From contig DATKDW010000058.1 of assembly GCA_035512495.1 (NCBI GenBank), positions 1 to 64,000 on the forward strand: a DNA stretch of 64,000 bases. Reading direction: 5' to 3'. This document shows, piece by piece, positions 46,118-56,467 of the stretch. The notes beneath the pieces are model-generated. The model saw only the letters and a program-made list of their open reading frames with translations. It was not told where the DNA came from and did not search any database. The stretch comes from Acidimicrobiales bacterium (GTDB lineage Bacteria; Actinomycetota; Acidimicrobiia; Acidimicrobiales; CADCSY01). Numbering within the stretch: the first letter of the stretch is position 1; each line of letters starts with the position of its first letter. A program made the translations under genes and the position numbers.

Positions 46118-47281
46118 ATGCCCGAGGCAGTCATCGTCTCAACCGCCCGTACGCCCATCGGCCGAGCCTTCAAGGGCTCCCTCGCCGAGGCGCGACCCGA
46201 CGACATGGGTGGCTTCATCGTGGCCGAGGCCATGAAGAAGGTCCCCGGCCTCGACCCGGCCGACGTCGAGGACGTCATCGTCGGTGCCGCCAACGGCGCC
46301 GGTGAGCAGAGCATGAACGTGGGCCGCAACATCGCCCTCCTCGCCGGCCTGCCCGACACCGTGCCCGGCACCACCGTGAACCGCTTCTGCGCCTCGTCGC
46401 TGCAGACCATCCGCATGGCCTTCCACGCCATCAAGGCCGGCGAGGGCGACTGCTACGTCGCCGCCGGCGTGGAGAGCGTCAGCCGCACCGGCGGTCGTGG
46501 CTTCCAGAAGGACGACATGAACCCCCGGTTCATCCCCGGCGGCAACGACTTCATCAGCTCGGTCTACATCCCCATGGGCATGACGGCCGAGAACGTGGCC
46601 GAGCAGTTCAAGGTCTCGCGCGAGCGCATGGACGAGGTTGCCAAGCTGAGCCAGGACCGGGCCGTGGCCGCCCAGGAGAACGGCTTCTTCGACCGCGAGA
46701 TCAGCCCCTACACCCTCCCCGACGGCACCGTCGTCTCGAAGGACGACGGCCCCCGCGCCGGCACCACCCTCGAGAAGCTGGGCAGCCTCAAGCCCGTCTT
46801 CAAGGAGGACGGAAAGGTCACCGCCGGCAACGCCTGCCCGCTGAACGACGGCGCCGCCGCCGTGGTGGTCATGAGCGCCGACAAGGCCAAGGCCCTCGGC
46901 ATCAAGCCCCTCGCCCGCATCGTCGCCTCCTCGGTCTCCGGCCTCGCCCCCGAGATCATGGGCGTCGGTCCCATCGAGGCCGTCAAGAAGGTCCTCGCCC
47001 AGGCGGGCATGACCATCGACGACATCGACGTGGTGGAGCTCAACGAGGCCTTCGCCGCCCAGGTGATCCCCGTGTGCGACGAGCTCGGCATCTCCATCGA
47101 GGACAAGCTCAACCCCAACGGCGGGGCCATCGCCCTCGGCCACCCCTTCGGCCAGACCGGCGCTCGCATCATGACCACCCTGCTCAACGACCTCCAGACG
47201 CTGGACAAGACCTTCGGGATCGAGACCATGTGCGTCGGCGGCGGCCAGGGCATGGCCATGATCGTCGAGCGCCTCAGCTGA
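46118..47281 (+). CDS. Thiolase (acetyl-CoA C-acyltransferase)
   Basis: 387 residues from ATG 46118 with AGGGGGA upstream. Nucleophile Cys in NRFCASSLQTIRMAF, VESVSRTGGRGF, catalytic His in GGAIALGHPFGQTGAR and second Cys in CVGGGQGMAMIVE complete the thiolase set; ELNEAFAAQ is the conserved C-terminal signature. It cleaves 3-ketoacyl-CoA (degradation) or condenses acetyl-CoA. The nearby acyl-CoA dehydrogenase suggests beta-oxidation. A TauE/SafE permease gene starts 15 nt after the stop. Confidence 0.95.
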   Translation: MPEAVIVSTARTPIGRAFKGSLAEARPDDMGGFIVAEAMKKVPGLDPADVEDVIVGAANGAGEQSMNVGRNIALLAGLPDTVPGTTVNRFCASSLQTIRMAFHAIKAGEGDCYVAAGVESVSRTGGRGFQKDDMNPRFIPGGNDFISSVYIPMGMTAENVAEQFKVSRERMDEVAKLSQDRAVAAQENGFFDREISPYTLPDGTVVSKDDGPRAGTTLEKLGSLKPVFKEDGKVTAGNACPLNDGAAAVVVMSADKAKALGIKPLARIVASSVSGLAPEIMGVGPIEAVKKVLAQAGMTIDDIDVVELNEAFAAQVIPVCDELGISIEDKLNPNGGAIALGHPFGQTGARIMTTLLNDLQTLDKTFGIETMCVGGGQGMAMIVERLS

Positions 47282-47296
47282 GCGGCTGACCTCACG

Positions 47297-48139
47297 ATGA
47301 CCACCCGCCGGGCCGGGGAGCCGGGTCCCAGCGTGGGCCGCTCCGGCCTGGTGGGTGCCATCGCCGGTGCCCTCTCCGGCCTCTTCGGGGTCGGGGGCGG
47401 CATCGTGATCGTGCCGGGCCTCACCGGCCTGACGAAGATGACGCAGCGCATGGCGCACGGCGTCTCCCTGGCGGCCATCGTCCCCATCGCCGCCGCCGGC
47501 GCCCTCGGCTACCTGCTCGACGCCAAGGTGAGCTTCGCGGTGGCCGCGTTGCTCGTCTCGGGCAGCCTCGTCGGAGCCTGGATCGGCACCCACCTGCTGT
47601 CGGTGCTGCCCCAGCGCACCCTGCGCGTCGGCTTCGCCGCCATCCTGGTGGCCACCGGCCTGCGCTTCCTCCTCGCCCCCGGCGGCGTGGCCGAGCGGGG
47701 CGACGCCCTGCTGCCCGACTGGAGCGCAGTGGTGATCGGCCTCGTCGCCGGCGTGCTCTCCGGCCTGCTCGGCGTGGGCGGCGGGATCGTCATGGTGCCG
47801 GCGATGATGCTGCTGCTCGGCATGAGCGCGGTGGTGGCCAAGGGCACGTCGCTCCTGGTCATCCTCCCCACCGCGTTGCTCGGCACCTACCGCAACCGCC
47901 ACCACGGCAACACCGACCTGCGCGTCGCCGCCGCGGTGGGCATCGGCGGCGTCATCACCGCCTTCGGCGCCTCGCGCGTCTCGATCGGCCTCGACCCCAC
48001 CTTGTCCGCCGTCCTCTTCGGCGCCCTCATGTCGATCGTCGGCGGGCGCATGGTCGCCCTCGACGTGATCGCCACCCGGCGCGACCGGGCCGACCGGCTC
48101 AGCGAGGCGGCGCCACCGACAGGTCCCGCGCCCGACTGA
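47297..48139 (+). CDS. TauE/SafE family membrane permease
   Basis: 280 residues from ATG 47297. Two-repeat architecture: [25 protein letters not shown] and [26 protein letters not shown], the family hallmark, with about eight helices. Co-directional with thiolase, 15 nt downstream of it, so probably one transcript. Possible export of sulfite, sulfonates or organic anions; not assignable. Its last 41 nt overlap the convergent uracil-DNA glycosylase gene. Confidence 0.88.
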   Translation: MTTRRAGEPGPSVGRSGLVGAIAGALSGLFGVGGGIVIVPGLTGLTKMTQRMAHGVSLAAIVPIAAAGALGYLLDAKVSFAVAALLVSGSLVGAWIGTHLLSVLPQRTLRVGFAAILVATGLRFLLAPGGVAERGDALLPDWSAVVIGLVAGVLSGLLGVGGGIVMVPAMMLLLGMSAVVAKGTSLLVILPTALLGTYRNRHHGNTDLRVAAAVGIGGVITAFGASRVSIGLDPTLSAVLFGALMSIVGGRMVALDVIATRRDRADRLSEAAPPTGPAPD

Positions 48140-48794
48140 ACACGGCGTCGAGCATCTCCTCGGTGAGCGTGCCGGTGAAGGTGTTCTGCTGGCTCGGGTG
48201 GTACGAGCAGATGATCGTCCGGCCCCCGGCGAGCACCTCCACCCCGTGGCCGAAGCGCGGCCGGGGGCGCAGCGCCGCCAGCCCAGCGGCCACCTGATAG
48301 CCGAAGGACCCCAGGGCGACCACCACCCGAACCCGGTCGAGCAGCGCCCACTCCCGCTCGAGGAACGGGCGACACGTGTCGCGCTCCTCGGGCGTGGGCT
48401 TGTTGGCGGGCGGGGCGCACCGGACGGCGGCACTAACCCAGGCGCCGGTGAGCCGCAGCCCGTCGTCGGCGCTCACGCTCGTGGGCTGGTTGGCCAAGCC
48501 GGCCCGGTGCATGGCGCGGAAGAGCCAGTCGCCTGACCGGTCGCCGGTGAAGACCCTCCCGGTGCGGTTGGCACCGTGGGCGGCCGGCGCCAGACCGACG
48601 ACCAACACGGTCGCATCGGGATCGCCGAAGCCCGGGACGGGCCGGCCCCAGTAGTCCTCGTGGGCGAACGACGCCCGCTTGGTGCGGGCGACCTCCTCCC
48701 GCCACGCCACCAGTCGCGGGCATGCCCGGCAGTCGACGATCTCGTCGTGCAGGCGCTGAAGGGAGTCCACCCCTGCACGGTAGGTTGGCCCCAT
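48099..48794 (-). CDS. Uracil-DNA glycosylase, family 5-like (UdgB type)
   Basis: 231 residues from ATG 48794, preceded by [20 protein letters not shown] and [18 protein letters not shown] provide the four iron-sulfur cysteines; [26 protein letters not shown] is the family-5 active-site segment (with Asn-Arg-Thr-Gly), and [14 protein letters not shown] the second one (HPS). Removes uracil and other deaminated bases from DNA. An in-frame extension upstream (to 48899) lacks homology. The 3' end overlaps the permease gene by 41 nt. Confidence 0.92.
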   Translation of the reverse strand: MGPTYRAGVDSLQRLHDEIVDCRACPRLVAWREEVARTKRASFAHEDYWGRPVPGFGDPDATVLVVGLAPAAHGANRTGRVFTGDRSGDWLFRAMHRAGLANQPTSVSADDGLRLTGAWVSAAVRCAPPANKPTPEERDTCRPFLEREWALLDRVRVVVALGSFGYQVAAGLAALRPRPRFGHGVEVLAGGRTIICSYHPSQQNTFTGTLTEEMLDAVFSRARDLSVAPPR

Positions 48795-48855
48795 CGCCTC
48801 CACGACCTCACGCTCCCGGTCGCCGCGCGGGGCCAAGCCACCGCCCTCGACCCTG

Positions 48856-49467
48856 GTGCTCTTCGTCCGCCACGGCCAGACGCCCACCACCGGCGCCACC
48901 CTGCCCGGCCGGGCCCCGGGGCTCCACCTGGCCGACAGCGGCCGAGAGCAGGCCGACGCGGTCGCCGCCCGCCTCGGCGAGCTGAAGCGGGTCGACGCCG
49001 TCTACGCGTCCCCCATGGAGCGCACTCGCGAGACCGCGGCACCGATCGCCAAGGCCCGCGGGCTGCGGGTCCGCACCACGAAGGGCCTCATCGAGTGCGA
49101 CTTCGGCGACTGGACGGGTCGGGAGCTGAAGGCGCTCTCCAAGCTGCCCGAGTGGACCACCGTGCAGCGCTACCCGAGCGGCTTCCGCTTCCCCGGTGGC
49201 GAGTCGTTCGTGGAGATGCAGGCCCGCATGACCGGCGCCGTCGCCTCTCTCGTCGAGGCGCACCGCGGCGGGGTGGTGGTCGCCGTCTCGCACGCCGACC
49301 CGATCAAAGCCGCCGTGGCCGACGCCCTCGGCACCCACCTCGACCTCTTCCAGCGCATCGTGGTGTCGCCCTGCTCGGTGACCGCCATCGCCTACGGCAC
49401 GGCCGGCCCGACGGTGCTCACCGTGAACTCCATCACCGGACCGCTGACCACCCTCGCCCCCTCCTAG
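48856..49467 (+). CDS. MSMEG_4193-like histidine phosphatase (phosphoglycerate mutase fold)
   Basis: 203 residues from GTG 48856. [38 protein letters not shown] (catalytic His in RHGQT), [21 protein letters not shown] and [19 protein letters not shown] (second catalytic His in VSHAD) are intact; [15 protein letters not shown] holds the acidic residue. The PGRAPGLHL insert is distinctive of the actinobacterial MSMEG_4193 family, usually clustered with DUF3090 and SCO1664 genes, which here lie 7 kb away beyond the thiamine locus. Divergent from the glycosylase gene. Confidence 0.88.
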   Translation: MLFVRHGQTPTTGATLPGRAPGLHLADSGREQADAVAARLGELKRVDAVYASPMERTRETAAPIAKARGLRVRTTKGLIECDFGDWTGRELKALSKLPEWTTVQRYPSGFRFPGGESFVEMQARMTGAVASLVEAHRGGVVVAVSHADPIKAAVADALGTHLDLFQRIVVSPCSVTAIAYGTAGPTVLTVNSITGPLTTLAPS

Positions 49468-49535
49468 GCCTTCCCGGTCGGTGCGCAACGGAGCCCGAGC
49501 CAACACCCCTGTCCGGCTGGAACCACGACGTGTCC

Positions 49536-49541
49536 TAAGTT
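49536..49541 (+). promoter_or_regulatory. Putative leaderless -10 box of the tenA pair
   Basis: TAAGTT ends 7 nt before ATG 49549; no -35 at the standard distance. Confidence 0.45.
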
Positions 49542-49548
49542 CGCCGCC

Positions 49549-50169
49549 ATGAAGGCGAGTGAGCGATTCGACGCCAACCGCGACCTGGCCGAGGCCTGCC
49601 GTGACCACCCCTTCCTCCGGGGGATCGCCGACGGAACACTCGACCGGGGGGCCTTCTGCTTCTACGTGGGTCAAGACGCCGCCTTCCTCGAGGCCTTCGT
49701 GCGGGCCTACGCCCTGTGCGTGGCCAGGGCGCCCGACCGTCGCAGCCTCGAGGAGTTCAAGGGCCTGCTCGACGGCGGCTTCGACGAGCTGCGCCTGCAC
49801 GCCGGCTACGCCGAGCGTTGGGGGGTCGACCTCGATCCGGCCCCCGCCCCCGCCACCTCGGCCTACACCGACTTCCTGCTCCGGGTCGCGGCCCTCGAGC
49901 CGGTGGGCCACGTGTGTGCCGCCATGACGCCGTGCATGCGGCTCTACGCCTGGCTGGGCACCGAGCTGCTCCCCCTCGTCGACGCCGGCAGCCCCTATGC
50001 CGAGTGGGTGCACACCTACGCCGCCCCCGGCTTCCAGGAGCTGGCCGCCGGGCTCGAGGGTCTCCTCGACCGCCTCGGCGGCGACGACGAAGCGATCGCC
50101 TTGCACTACCGGCGGGCCATGGAGCTCGAGCTGGCGTTCTTCGCCGCCGCCCACGGAGCCGGGGCATGA
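49549..50169 (+). CDS. tenA: TenA-type (Cys form) aminopyrimidine aminohydrolase / thiaminase II family
   Basis: 206 residues. FDANRDLAEACRDHPFLRGIADGTL, FCFYVGQDAAFLEAFVRAYAL and AAMTPCMRLYAWLG place the catalytic Cys at 129, and YAEWVHTYAAPGF holds a substrate-binding segment. TenA hydrolyses aminopyrimidine breakdown products to hydroxymethylpyrimidine (HMP), salvaging thiamine. Translationally coupled (ATGA) to a second TenA-like gene and convergent on the thiamine operon. All-helical heme-oxygenase-like fold by family. Confidence 0.9.
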   Translation: MKASERFDANRDLAEACRDHPFLRGIADGTLDRGAFCFYVGQDAAFLEAFVRAYALCVARAPDRRSLEEFKGLLDGGFDELRLHAGYAERWGVDLDPAPAPATSAYTDFLLRVAALEPVGHVCAAMTPCMRLYAWLGTELLPLVDAGSPYAEWVHTYAAPGFQELAAGLEGLLDRLGGDDEAIALHYRRAMELELAFFAAAHGAGA

Positions 50170-50786
50170 CCACCACCGTGCGCGACCTCGCTGCTCTCGA
50201 CCCCGCCGGATGGACGGCCGCGACCAGCCACCCGTTCCTCGACGGGGCCGCCGACGGCTCGCTCCCCGCGGCAGCCTTCGACCGGTGGCTCGAGCAGGAC
50301 CGGCTCTTCGTCGAGACGCTCACCCGGGCCTGGGGCCTGCTGCTGGTCGATGCCCCGACCGACGATCTGGCTCTCATCTCGGACGGCATCGCCGCCTTCG
50401 TCGCCGAGGTCGAGTGGTTCGAGGAGCTCGGCACCGAGCGGGCGCTTGCCATCCCGGCCGAGGCGCTGGCCGCGACCGAGGCCTACAACGCACACCTGCT
50501 GCACGCGGCGGGCAGGCCCCATCCCGTGGGTCTGTCCGCCATGTGGGCGGTCGAGGCCACCTATCTGGAGGCCTGGCGAAGCGCGCTACCGGGTGCTCCG
50601 GCCTACCGGCCCTTCGTCGAGCACTGGACCGACGCCGCCTTCGCCGCCTTCGTCGCCCGGCTCGAGACGGCGGCCGACCGGTCGCTGGCGGAGGCCTCAG
50701 CCGCGGAGGTCGACGCCGCTCGGCAGGTCATCGCCCTCACCGTCGGGCACGAGGCGACCTTCTGGGCCATGACCTTCACCGGCTGA
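50166..50786 (+). CDS. TenA_E-like paralogue (catalytic Cys replaced)
   Basis: 206 residues from ATG 50166, overlapping the first TenA stop by 4 nt. Shares the fold and motifs (ATSHPFLDGAADGSLPAAAFDRWLEQDRLFVETLTRAWGLLL, AYNAHLLHAAG) but reads LSAMWAVEATYLEAWRSA where TenA has PCM..Y, so no nucleophilic Cys; the WAVEATY Glu is typical of TenA_E proteins. These act on related formylaminopyrimidine or HMP-type intermediates in salvage; the exact reaction is not certain. Its 3' end overlaps the convergent transporter gene by 90 nt. Confidence 0.85.
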   Translation: MTTTVRDLAALDPAGWTAATSHPFLDGAADGSLPAAAFDRWLEQDRLFVETLTRAWGLLLVDAPTDDLALISDGIAAFVAEVEWFEELGTERALAIPAEALAATEAYNAHLLHAAGRPHPVGLSAMWAVEATYLEAWRSALPGAPAYRPFVEHWTDAAFAAFVARLETAADRSLAEASAAEVDAARQVIALTVGHEATFWAMTFTG

Positions 50787-52166
50787 GGGGGCCCGCTCTC
50801 GCGAGCCCGGCCACGCCAGGGCGACCACGGTCGAGACCAGCGGCGCGGTCACGAAGGCGCCCAGGTCGAGGACGGGAGACTCGGCGATCGTGAGCAGCGC
50901 CCATCCTCCGGCGAGGCCGTCACCGGTCACCGCCCCGAGCACGAACACGGCGGCCAACCCGGCCATCGACCCGGCGATGGCCCCGCCACCGCCCACCCGG
51001 CGCCCGAGGCCCAGGAACACCGGCACCACGGTGGCGGCTGCCACCAGGTCGGCGATGAGGAACAGCCGCAGGATGTCGAGGCCCTGCACGGCGATGACAC
51101 ACGCCGGCACCACGAGGGCGGCGGTCACGACCCGGGCCGCTCCCATGCCGAGCCGGCGATCGGTCACGTCCTGGGCGACGAGGGCCGCCATCCCGTTCTC
51201 GAGGGTGTCCACGCTCGAAGCCACGAGGGCCACGCCGAGCACGACGATCAGGAGCCGCAGGCCGCCGGGCAGCTCGGCCAGGAGATCGAAGAACGGCACC
51301 GCACGCCCGCCCAGGCCGGCGGCGACCACGCCGGTGAGGCCGACGGCCAACACGGTCACCAGGGTCAGTCCCGCGGCGGTGCCCGCCGCGGAGCGCAGCG
51401 CCCGCTCGTCGGTGGCTGCCCACATGCGCTGCCAGTAGCCCTGGTGGAACAGGTTGGCGGCCGCCACCGCGATGACCAGCACGGCAACGGTCTCGAGCCC
51501 GACCCGGTCGACGCGGGTGAGGCCGCCATCGACCGCGGCCCGCACGGGGGCATCGACGTGGAACACGATGGCCGCCAGCCCGCCCGCGAGCAGGACCAGG
51601 ACCAGCCAGCCCTGCCAGCGGTCGGTGCGCAGCGACGCCGGCAGACCCCCGTAGGCGGTGTACCCGGTGGTCACGACAGCGGTGCCGACGATGGCGATCC
51701 ACGGCTCGGTCGCCCCGAAGCTCGGCAGGGCCAGGACCTGTCCGATGGCGGTGAGCTCGGCGGTCAGGAACATGAACATGTAGAAGACGGCCACCACGGC
51801 CACGTACGCCTGGAACGACCGGCCGTAGCGGAGGCGCACCCAGTCGGTGAGGGTGATGCCCGCCGGGGCCGAGCGCCGGACCCGGGGGCCCAGCACGGCG
51901 AAGGCGACCAGCGGCGCCGCCGCGGCCAGGGCGTAGCCCACTGCGCCAAGCACCCCGGTGAAGGCGGCCACGATGGGTGGGGTGAACAGGATCCACACTC
52001 CCATGCCCGAGGCGTAGAGGCTGAGGGCGAGGGGCGCGGTCCGCTGCGAGGAGCGGGCCACGAGGTAGTCGTCGCGGGAGGTGGGCCGCGACCTGCTGGT
52101 GGTCCCCACCACCGCGAAGAGCGCGAGGGTCGCCAGGAGGGCGGCGATGGCAGCGGCCGCGCTCAC
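50697..52166 (-). CDS. Sodium:solute symporter (SSS) family transporter, candidate HMP transporter
   Basis: 489 residues from GTG 52166, 13 or so hydrophobic segments: SLYASGMGVWILFTPPIVAAFTGVLGAVGYALAAAAPL, TLTDWVRLRYG, VVTTGYTAYGGLPASLRTDRWQGW (SSS signature region), NLFHQGYWQRMWAATDE and VASSVDTLENGMAALVAQDV. It is the last gene of the thiamine operon and overlaps thiD by GTGA. Known thiamine-regulated SSS proteins (ThiV) are predicted to import HMP or a precursor; the same role is inferred here from family and operon. A hydrophilic tail of about 35 residues is encoded across the overlap with the TenA_E gene. Confidence 0.85.
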   Translation of the reverse strand: MSAAAAIAALLATLALFAVVGTTSRSRPTSRDDYLVARSSQRTAPLALSLYASGMGVWILFTPPIVAAFTGVLGAVGYALAAAAPLVAFAVLGPRVRRSAPAGITLTDWVRLRYGRSFQAYVAVVAVFYMFMFLTAELTAIGQVLALPSFGATEPWIAIVGTAVVTTGYTAYGGLPASLRTDRWQGWLVLVLLAGGLAAIVFHVDAPVRAAVDGGLTRVDRVGLETVAVLVIAVAAANLFHQGYWQRMWAATDERALRSAAGTAAGLTLVTVLAVGLTGVVAAGLGGRAVPFFDLLAELPGGLRLLIVVLGVALVASSVDTLENGMAALVAQDVTDRRLGMGAARVVTAALVVPACVIAVQGLDILRLFLIADLVAAATVVPVFLGLGRRVGGGGAIAGSMAGLAAVFVLGAVTGDGLAGGWALLTIAESPVLDLGAFVTAPLVSTVVALAWPGSRERAPSAGEGHGPEGRLVPDGEGDDLPSGVDLRG

Positions 52167-52989
52167 CGGTTCTCTCCCGTCCGTTCGGCTTCCCAGCCGA
52201 AGTGGTCGATGGGGCCGTGGCCGGCGCCGATGCGCCAGCCGATGCCGCCGGCCAGGCCCCGGGCCACGTAGACCTTGGCCGTCGCCAGCGCGGTGGGGAC
52301 GTCGTCGCCGTGGGCCAAGCGGGCGACGATGGCCGAGGCGAACGAGCAACCGGTGCCGTGGTTGTTCTCGGTGGCCACCCGCGGGCCACGCAGCTCATGC
52401 GGACCCGAGCCGTCGAACCAGATGTCGATGGCCTCGTCGCCGCTGTCCGCGGTGGGGTGGCCGCCCTTGATCACGACCACCTCGCAGCCCGTCTCCCGCA
52501 GATCGGCGGCGGCAGCTCGCACGTCGTCAAGGGTCGGCAGCTCGCGCCCCACCAGCACCTCGGCCTCCCGGAGGTTGGGCGTCACGACCCGGGCATGGGC
52601 GAAGAGCCGCTCCCGGTAGGAGACCACCGCGCGCTCGTCGAGGAGCCGGTGGCCGGTGGACGACACCATGACCGGGTCGACCACCAGGTTCGGAAGTTCG
52701 CCTGCGGCGGCCAGGCCGGCCACGGCGTCGACGATCTCGGCGGTGGCCAGCATGCCGGTCTTCACCGCCGCCACCGGGAGGTCGTCGAGCACCGCCTCCA
52801 CTTGGGCGACGACGAAGTCGGGGGGGACCACGTGGACCTCCCTCACACCCATGGTGTTCTGGGCGGTGAGGGCGGCCAGGGCGCTGGCTCCGAACACCCG
52901 CAGGGCGGCGAAGGTCTTGAGGTCGGCCTGGATGCCGGCCCCGCCGCCCGAGTCGGAACCGGCGATGGTGAGGGCGACGGGGGGTGGGC

Positions 52990-52993
<4 letters not shown>
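52163..52993 (-). CDS. thiD: Hydroxymethylpyrimidine / phosphomethylpyrimidine kinase
   Basis: 276 residues. [30 protein letters not shown]-type [49 protein letters not shown] and [18 protein letters not shown] (GTGC anion hole/catalytic loop) are complete ThiD motifs. It phosphorylates HMP to HMP-P and HMP-PP, feeding ThiE. Overlaps the TenI-like gene upstream by ATGA and the SSS transporter downstream by GTGA. Confidence 0.97.
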
Positions 52994-54572
<1,579 letters not shown>

Positions 54573-54573
<1 letters not shown>

Positions 54574-55670
54574 CAGGCGCTCGCCTCCTCTGGCGCGTCG
54601 GTCGGTCGGCGGTCGCGGCCGCCGGTGAAGCGTCCGGGGCCGAACGGCGTGATCACGTCGGGGCCGGACCCGGTGGCGATGAGCTCGGCGACGGCGTCGG
54701 CGGTGACGGGCGCCAGGAGGATCCCGTTTCGGTAGTGGCCGGTGGCGACGACGGTGCGGTGGTCGACAGCGCCGATGACGGGCGCGTTGTCGGGGGTGCC
54801 GGGGCGCAGGCCGGCGGCGGTCTCGACCAGCTCGGCCTCGGCGATGCCGGGCACCAGCTCCCACGCCGCCCGCAGGAGCTCGTGGACGGCGCCGGCGGTG
54901 ACGGTCGTGTCGACGCCCACATCCTCCACCGTGGCCCCCACCACGATCTCGTGGTGGCGGGGGACCACATAGACCTCGAGCCCACGCAGCACGTGGGTAG
55001 GCAGGACCGAGCGGGCGGTGGCGGCCAGCCGAACGATCTGGCCCTTCACCGGCCTGATGGGCAGCTCGGGGAGGAGCCGAGCCGAGGCCCAGCCGGCGGC
55101 CACCACCACGACGTCGGCGTCCATGGCGGCCAGCGCCTCGGGGCCGTCAGGAGCATCGACCACCACCTCGACGCCCCGGCTCTCGGCGGCGGACAGCAGG
55201 GCTGCCATCAGCCGCCGGTTCTCGACCTGGTGGTCGCCGGCCACGTAGAGGCCGCCCCGCACCCCGGTGGCCAGGGCCGGCTCCCGGCGCCGGACCTCGT
55301 GAGAGGTGAGGCGCTCGGCCTTCAGCCCGAGCTCGGTCTGGTAGGCGTGCAGCACCTCGAAGGCGGCGAGGTCGTCGGTGTCGCGGGCCACGGCGAGGGT
55401 GCCGGTCTGCATGTAGCCGGGGTCCATCCCGGCGTCGGCGGCCAGCTCGTCGGCGAAGGCAGGCCACCGTCGGGCCGAGTCGAGGTTGAGGGCGAGGAGG
55501 TCCTCCTCGCCGTAGTGCAGCTCGGTGACCGGGGCCAGCATGCCTGCCGCCACCCGGGCCGCCGCCGTGTGGGGGGAAGGGTCGTGGACGGTGACGTCCA
55601 ACCCCTGTTGGGCACAGCGCCAGGCCACGGCCAGACCGATGACGCCACCACCGACCACCGAGACCCTCAC
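54573..55670 (-). CDS. thiO: Glycine oxidase
   Basis: 365 residues from GTG 55670. FAD-binding VSVVGGGVIGLAVAWRCAQQGLDVTVHDP, RVAAGMLAPVTELHYGEEDLLALNLDSARRWPAF, VVAAGWASARLLPELPIRPVKGQIVRL and AAGLRPGTPDNAPVIGAVD...VVATGHYRNGILLAPVTADAVAELI are ThiO hallmarks. It oxidises glycine to iminoacetate for ThiG with O2, in place of ThiH. Overlaps thiE (GTGA) and thiS (TGATG). Confidence 0.96.
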
Positions 55671-56272
55671 GGCCGGCCCCCCAGCGCGTCGAGCAAGGCG
55701 TCGACGGCGGCAGCCGGGTCCGGGGCCGAGTACACCGCGCCCACCACGGCCACGCCCCGGGCGCCCGCATCGAGCAGCTCGGCCACCCGGTCGACGGTGA
55801 CACCGGCGACGGCGATGACGGGCAGGTCGACCGCGGTGGCGACGGCCTCGATGCCGGCCGGGCCGAGCGGGTCGGGAAGGCCGGTCTTGGTGCTGGTGGC
55901 GTAGGCGGGGCCCACACCCAAGTAGGAGGCCCCGGCGTCGGCAGCCCGGCGGGCGGCCTCGGGATCGCGGCAGGTGGCGCCGATGATCGCGGCGTCGCCG
56001 AGGATGCGGCGGGCCACGTCGACGGGCAGGTCGTCGTCGCCAAGGTGCACGCCGTCGCCGTGCACCGCTTGGGCCAGGTCGACGCGATCGTTCACCAGGC
56101 ACACAGCCCCGACCGTCGCGCAGCGCTCGCGGACGAGTCCGGCGTTGTGGAGGCGGACCCGGTCTGAGTGGTCCTTGGTCCGGACCTGCACCAGAGGGGC
56201 ACCGGCGGCCAGCGCGTCCGCAGTGACACGCAGCACCGTGTCGTCGATGCCCGGCGGGGTGATGAGGTGCAA
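55667..56272 (-). CDS. thiE: Thiamine-phosphate synthase
   Basis: 201 residues from TTG 56272 (read as MHLITPPGIDDTVL). The longer frame to ATG 56311 is rejected because that ATG is part of the conserved GGGTCATGCC of the TPP riboswitch. Active-site motifs: VQVRTKDHSD, NDRVDLAQAVHGDGVHLGDDDLP (Mg and PP binding), GATCRDPEAARRAADAGASYLGVGPAYATSTKTG and VIAVAGVT. Couples HMP-PP with thiazole phosphate to give thiamine phosphate. First gene of the seven-gene riboswitch-led operon. An ATT at the same frame 8 nt after GGGAG is a remote alternative start. Confidence 0.93.
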   Translation of the reverse strand: MHLITPPGIDDTVLRVTADALAAGAPLVQVRTKDHSDRVRLHNAGLVRERCATVGAVCLVNDRVDLAQAVHGDGVHLGDDDLPVDVARRILGDAAIIGATCRDPEAARRAADAGASYLGVGPAYATSTKTGLPDPLGPAGIEAVATAVDLPVIAVAGVTVDRVAELLDAGARGVAVVGAVYSAPDPAAAVDALLDALGGRP

Positions 56273-56291
56273 CTTCGGTATGGGAATGGCT

Positions 56292-56387
56292 CCGTCTCCC
56301 TGCGTCGGCATGACCCGAATCAGGTTCCTCCGGTCGAGGGCCGTCTCAGCCCTCCTCTCAGCCCAGTGCGCCGGACTCCCGTGCGAT
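56292..56387 (-). promoter_or_regulatory. TPP (thi-box) riboswitch
   Basis: On the minus strand: CACGGGAG, a stem ending in GGGCTGAGAGG, an arm GAGGGCTGAGACGGCCCTC, then GGAACCTGATTCGGGTCATG and GCCGACGCAGGGAG. These match the actinobacterial thi-box (CTGAGA, ACCTGAT..GGGTCATGCC..AGGGA). It lies in the 5' leader of thiE, and SD-like GGGAGACGGAG follows the aptamer end, so translational control of thiE is likely. Confidence 0.95.
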
Positions 56388-56395
56388 CGACCTCG

Positions 56396-56401
56396 ACTCT
56401 A
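56396..56401 (-). promoter_or_regulatory. Putative -10 box of the thiamine operon
   Basis: TAGAGT on the minus strand ends about 12 nt before the aptamer, so the predicted start of transcription abuts the riboswitch. The -35 region is weak. Confidence 0.5.
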
Positions 56402-56427
56402 CTCACCAGCGCCCGCTGCGCCTCACA

Positions 56428-56456
56428 TTGCCAATGGTTCACCGACTCGGGACACT
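56428..56456 (+). promoter_or_regulatory. Putative promoter of the DUF3090 gene
   Basis: TTGCCA (56428-56433), 17-nt spacer, GACACT (56451-56456). AGGGA lies 6 nt before ATG 56468. Confidence 0.4.
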
Positions 56457-56467
56457 AGGGACCGATC

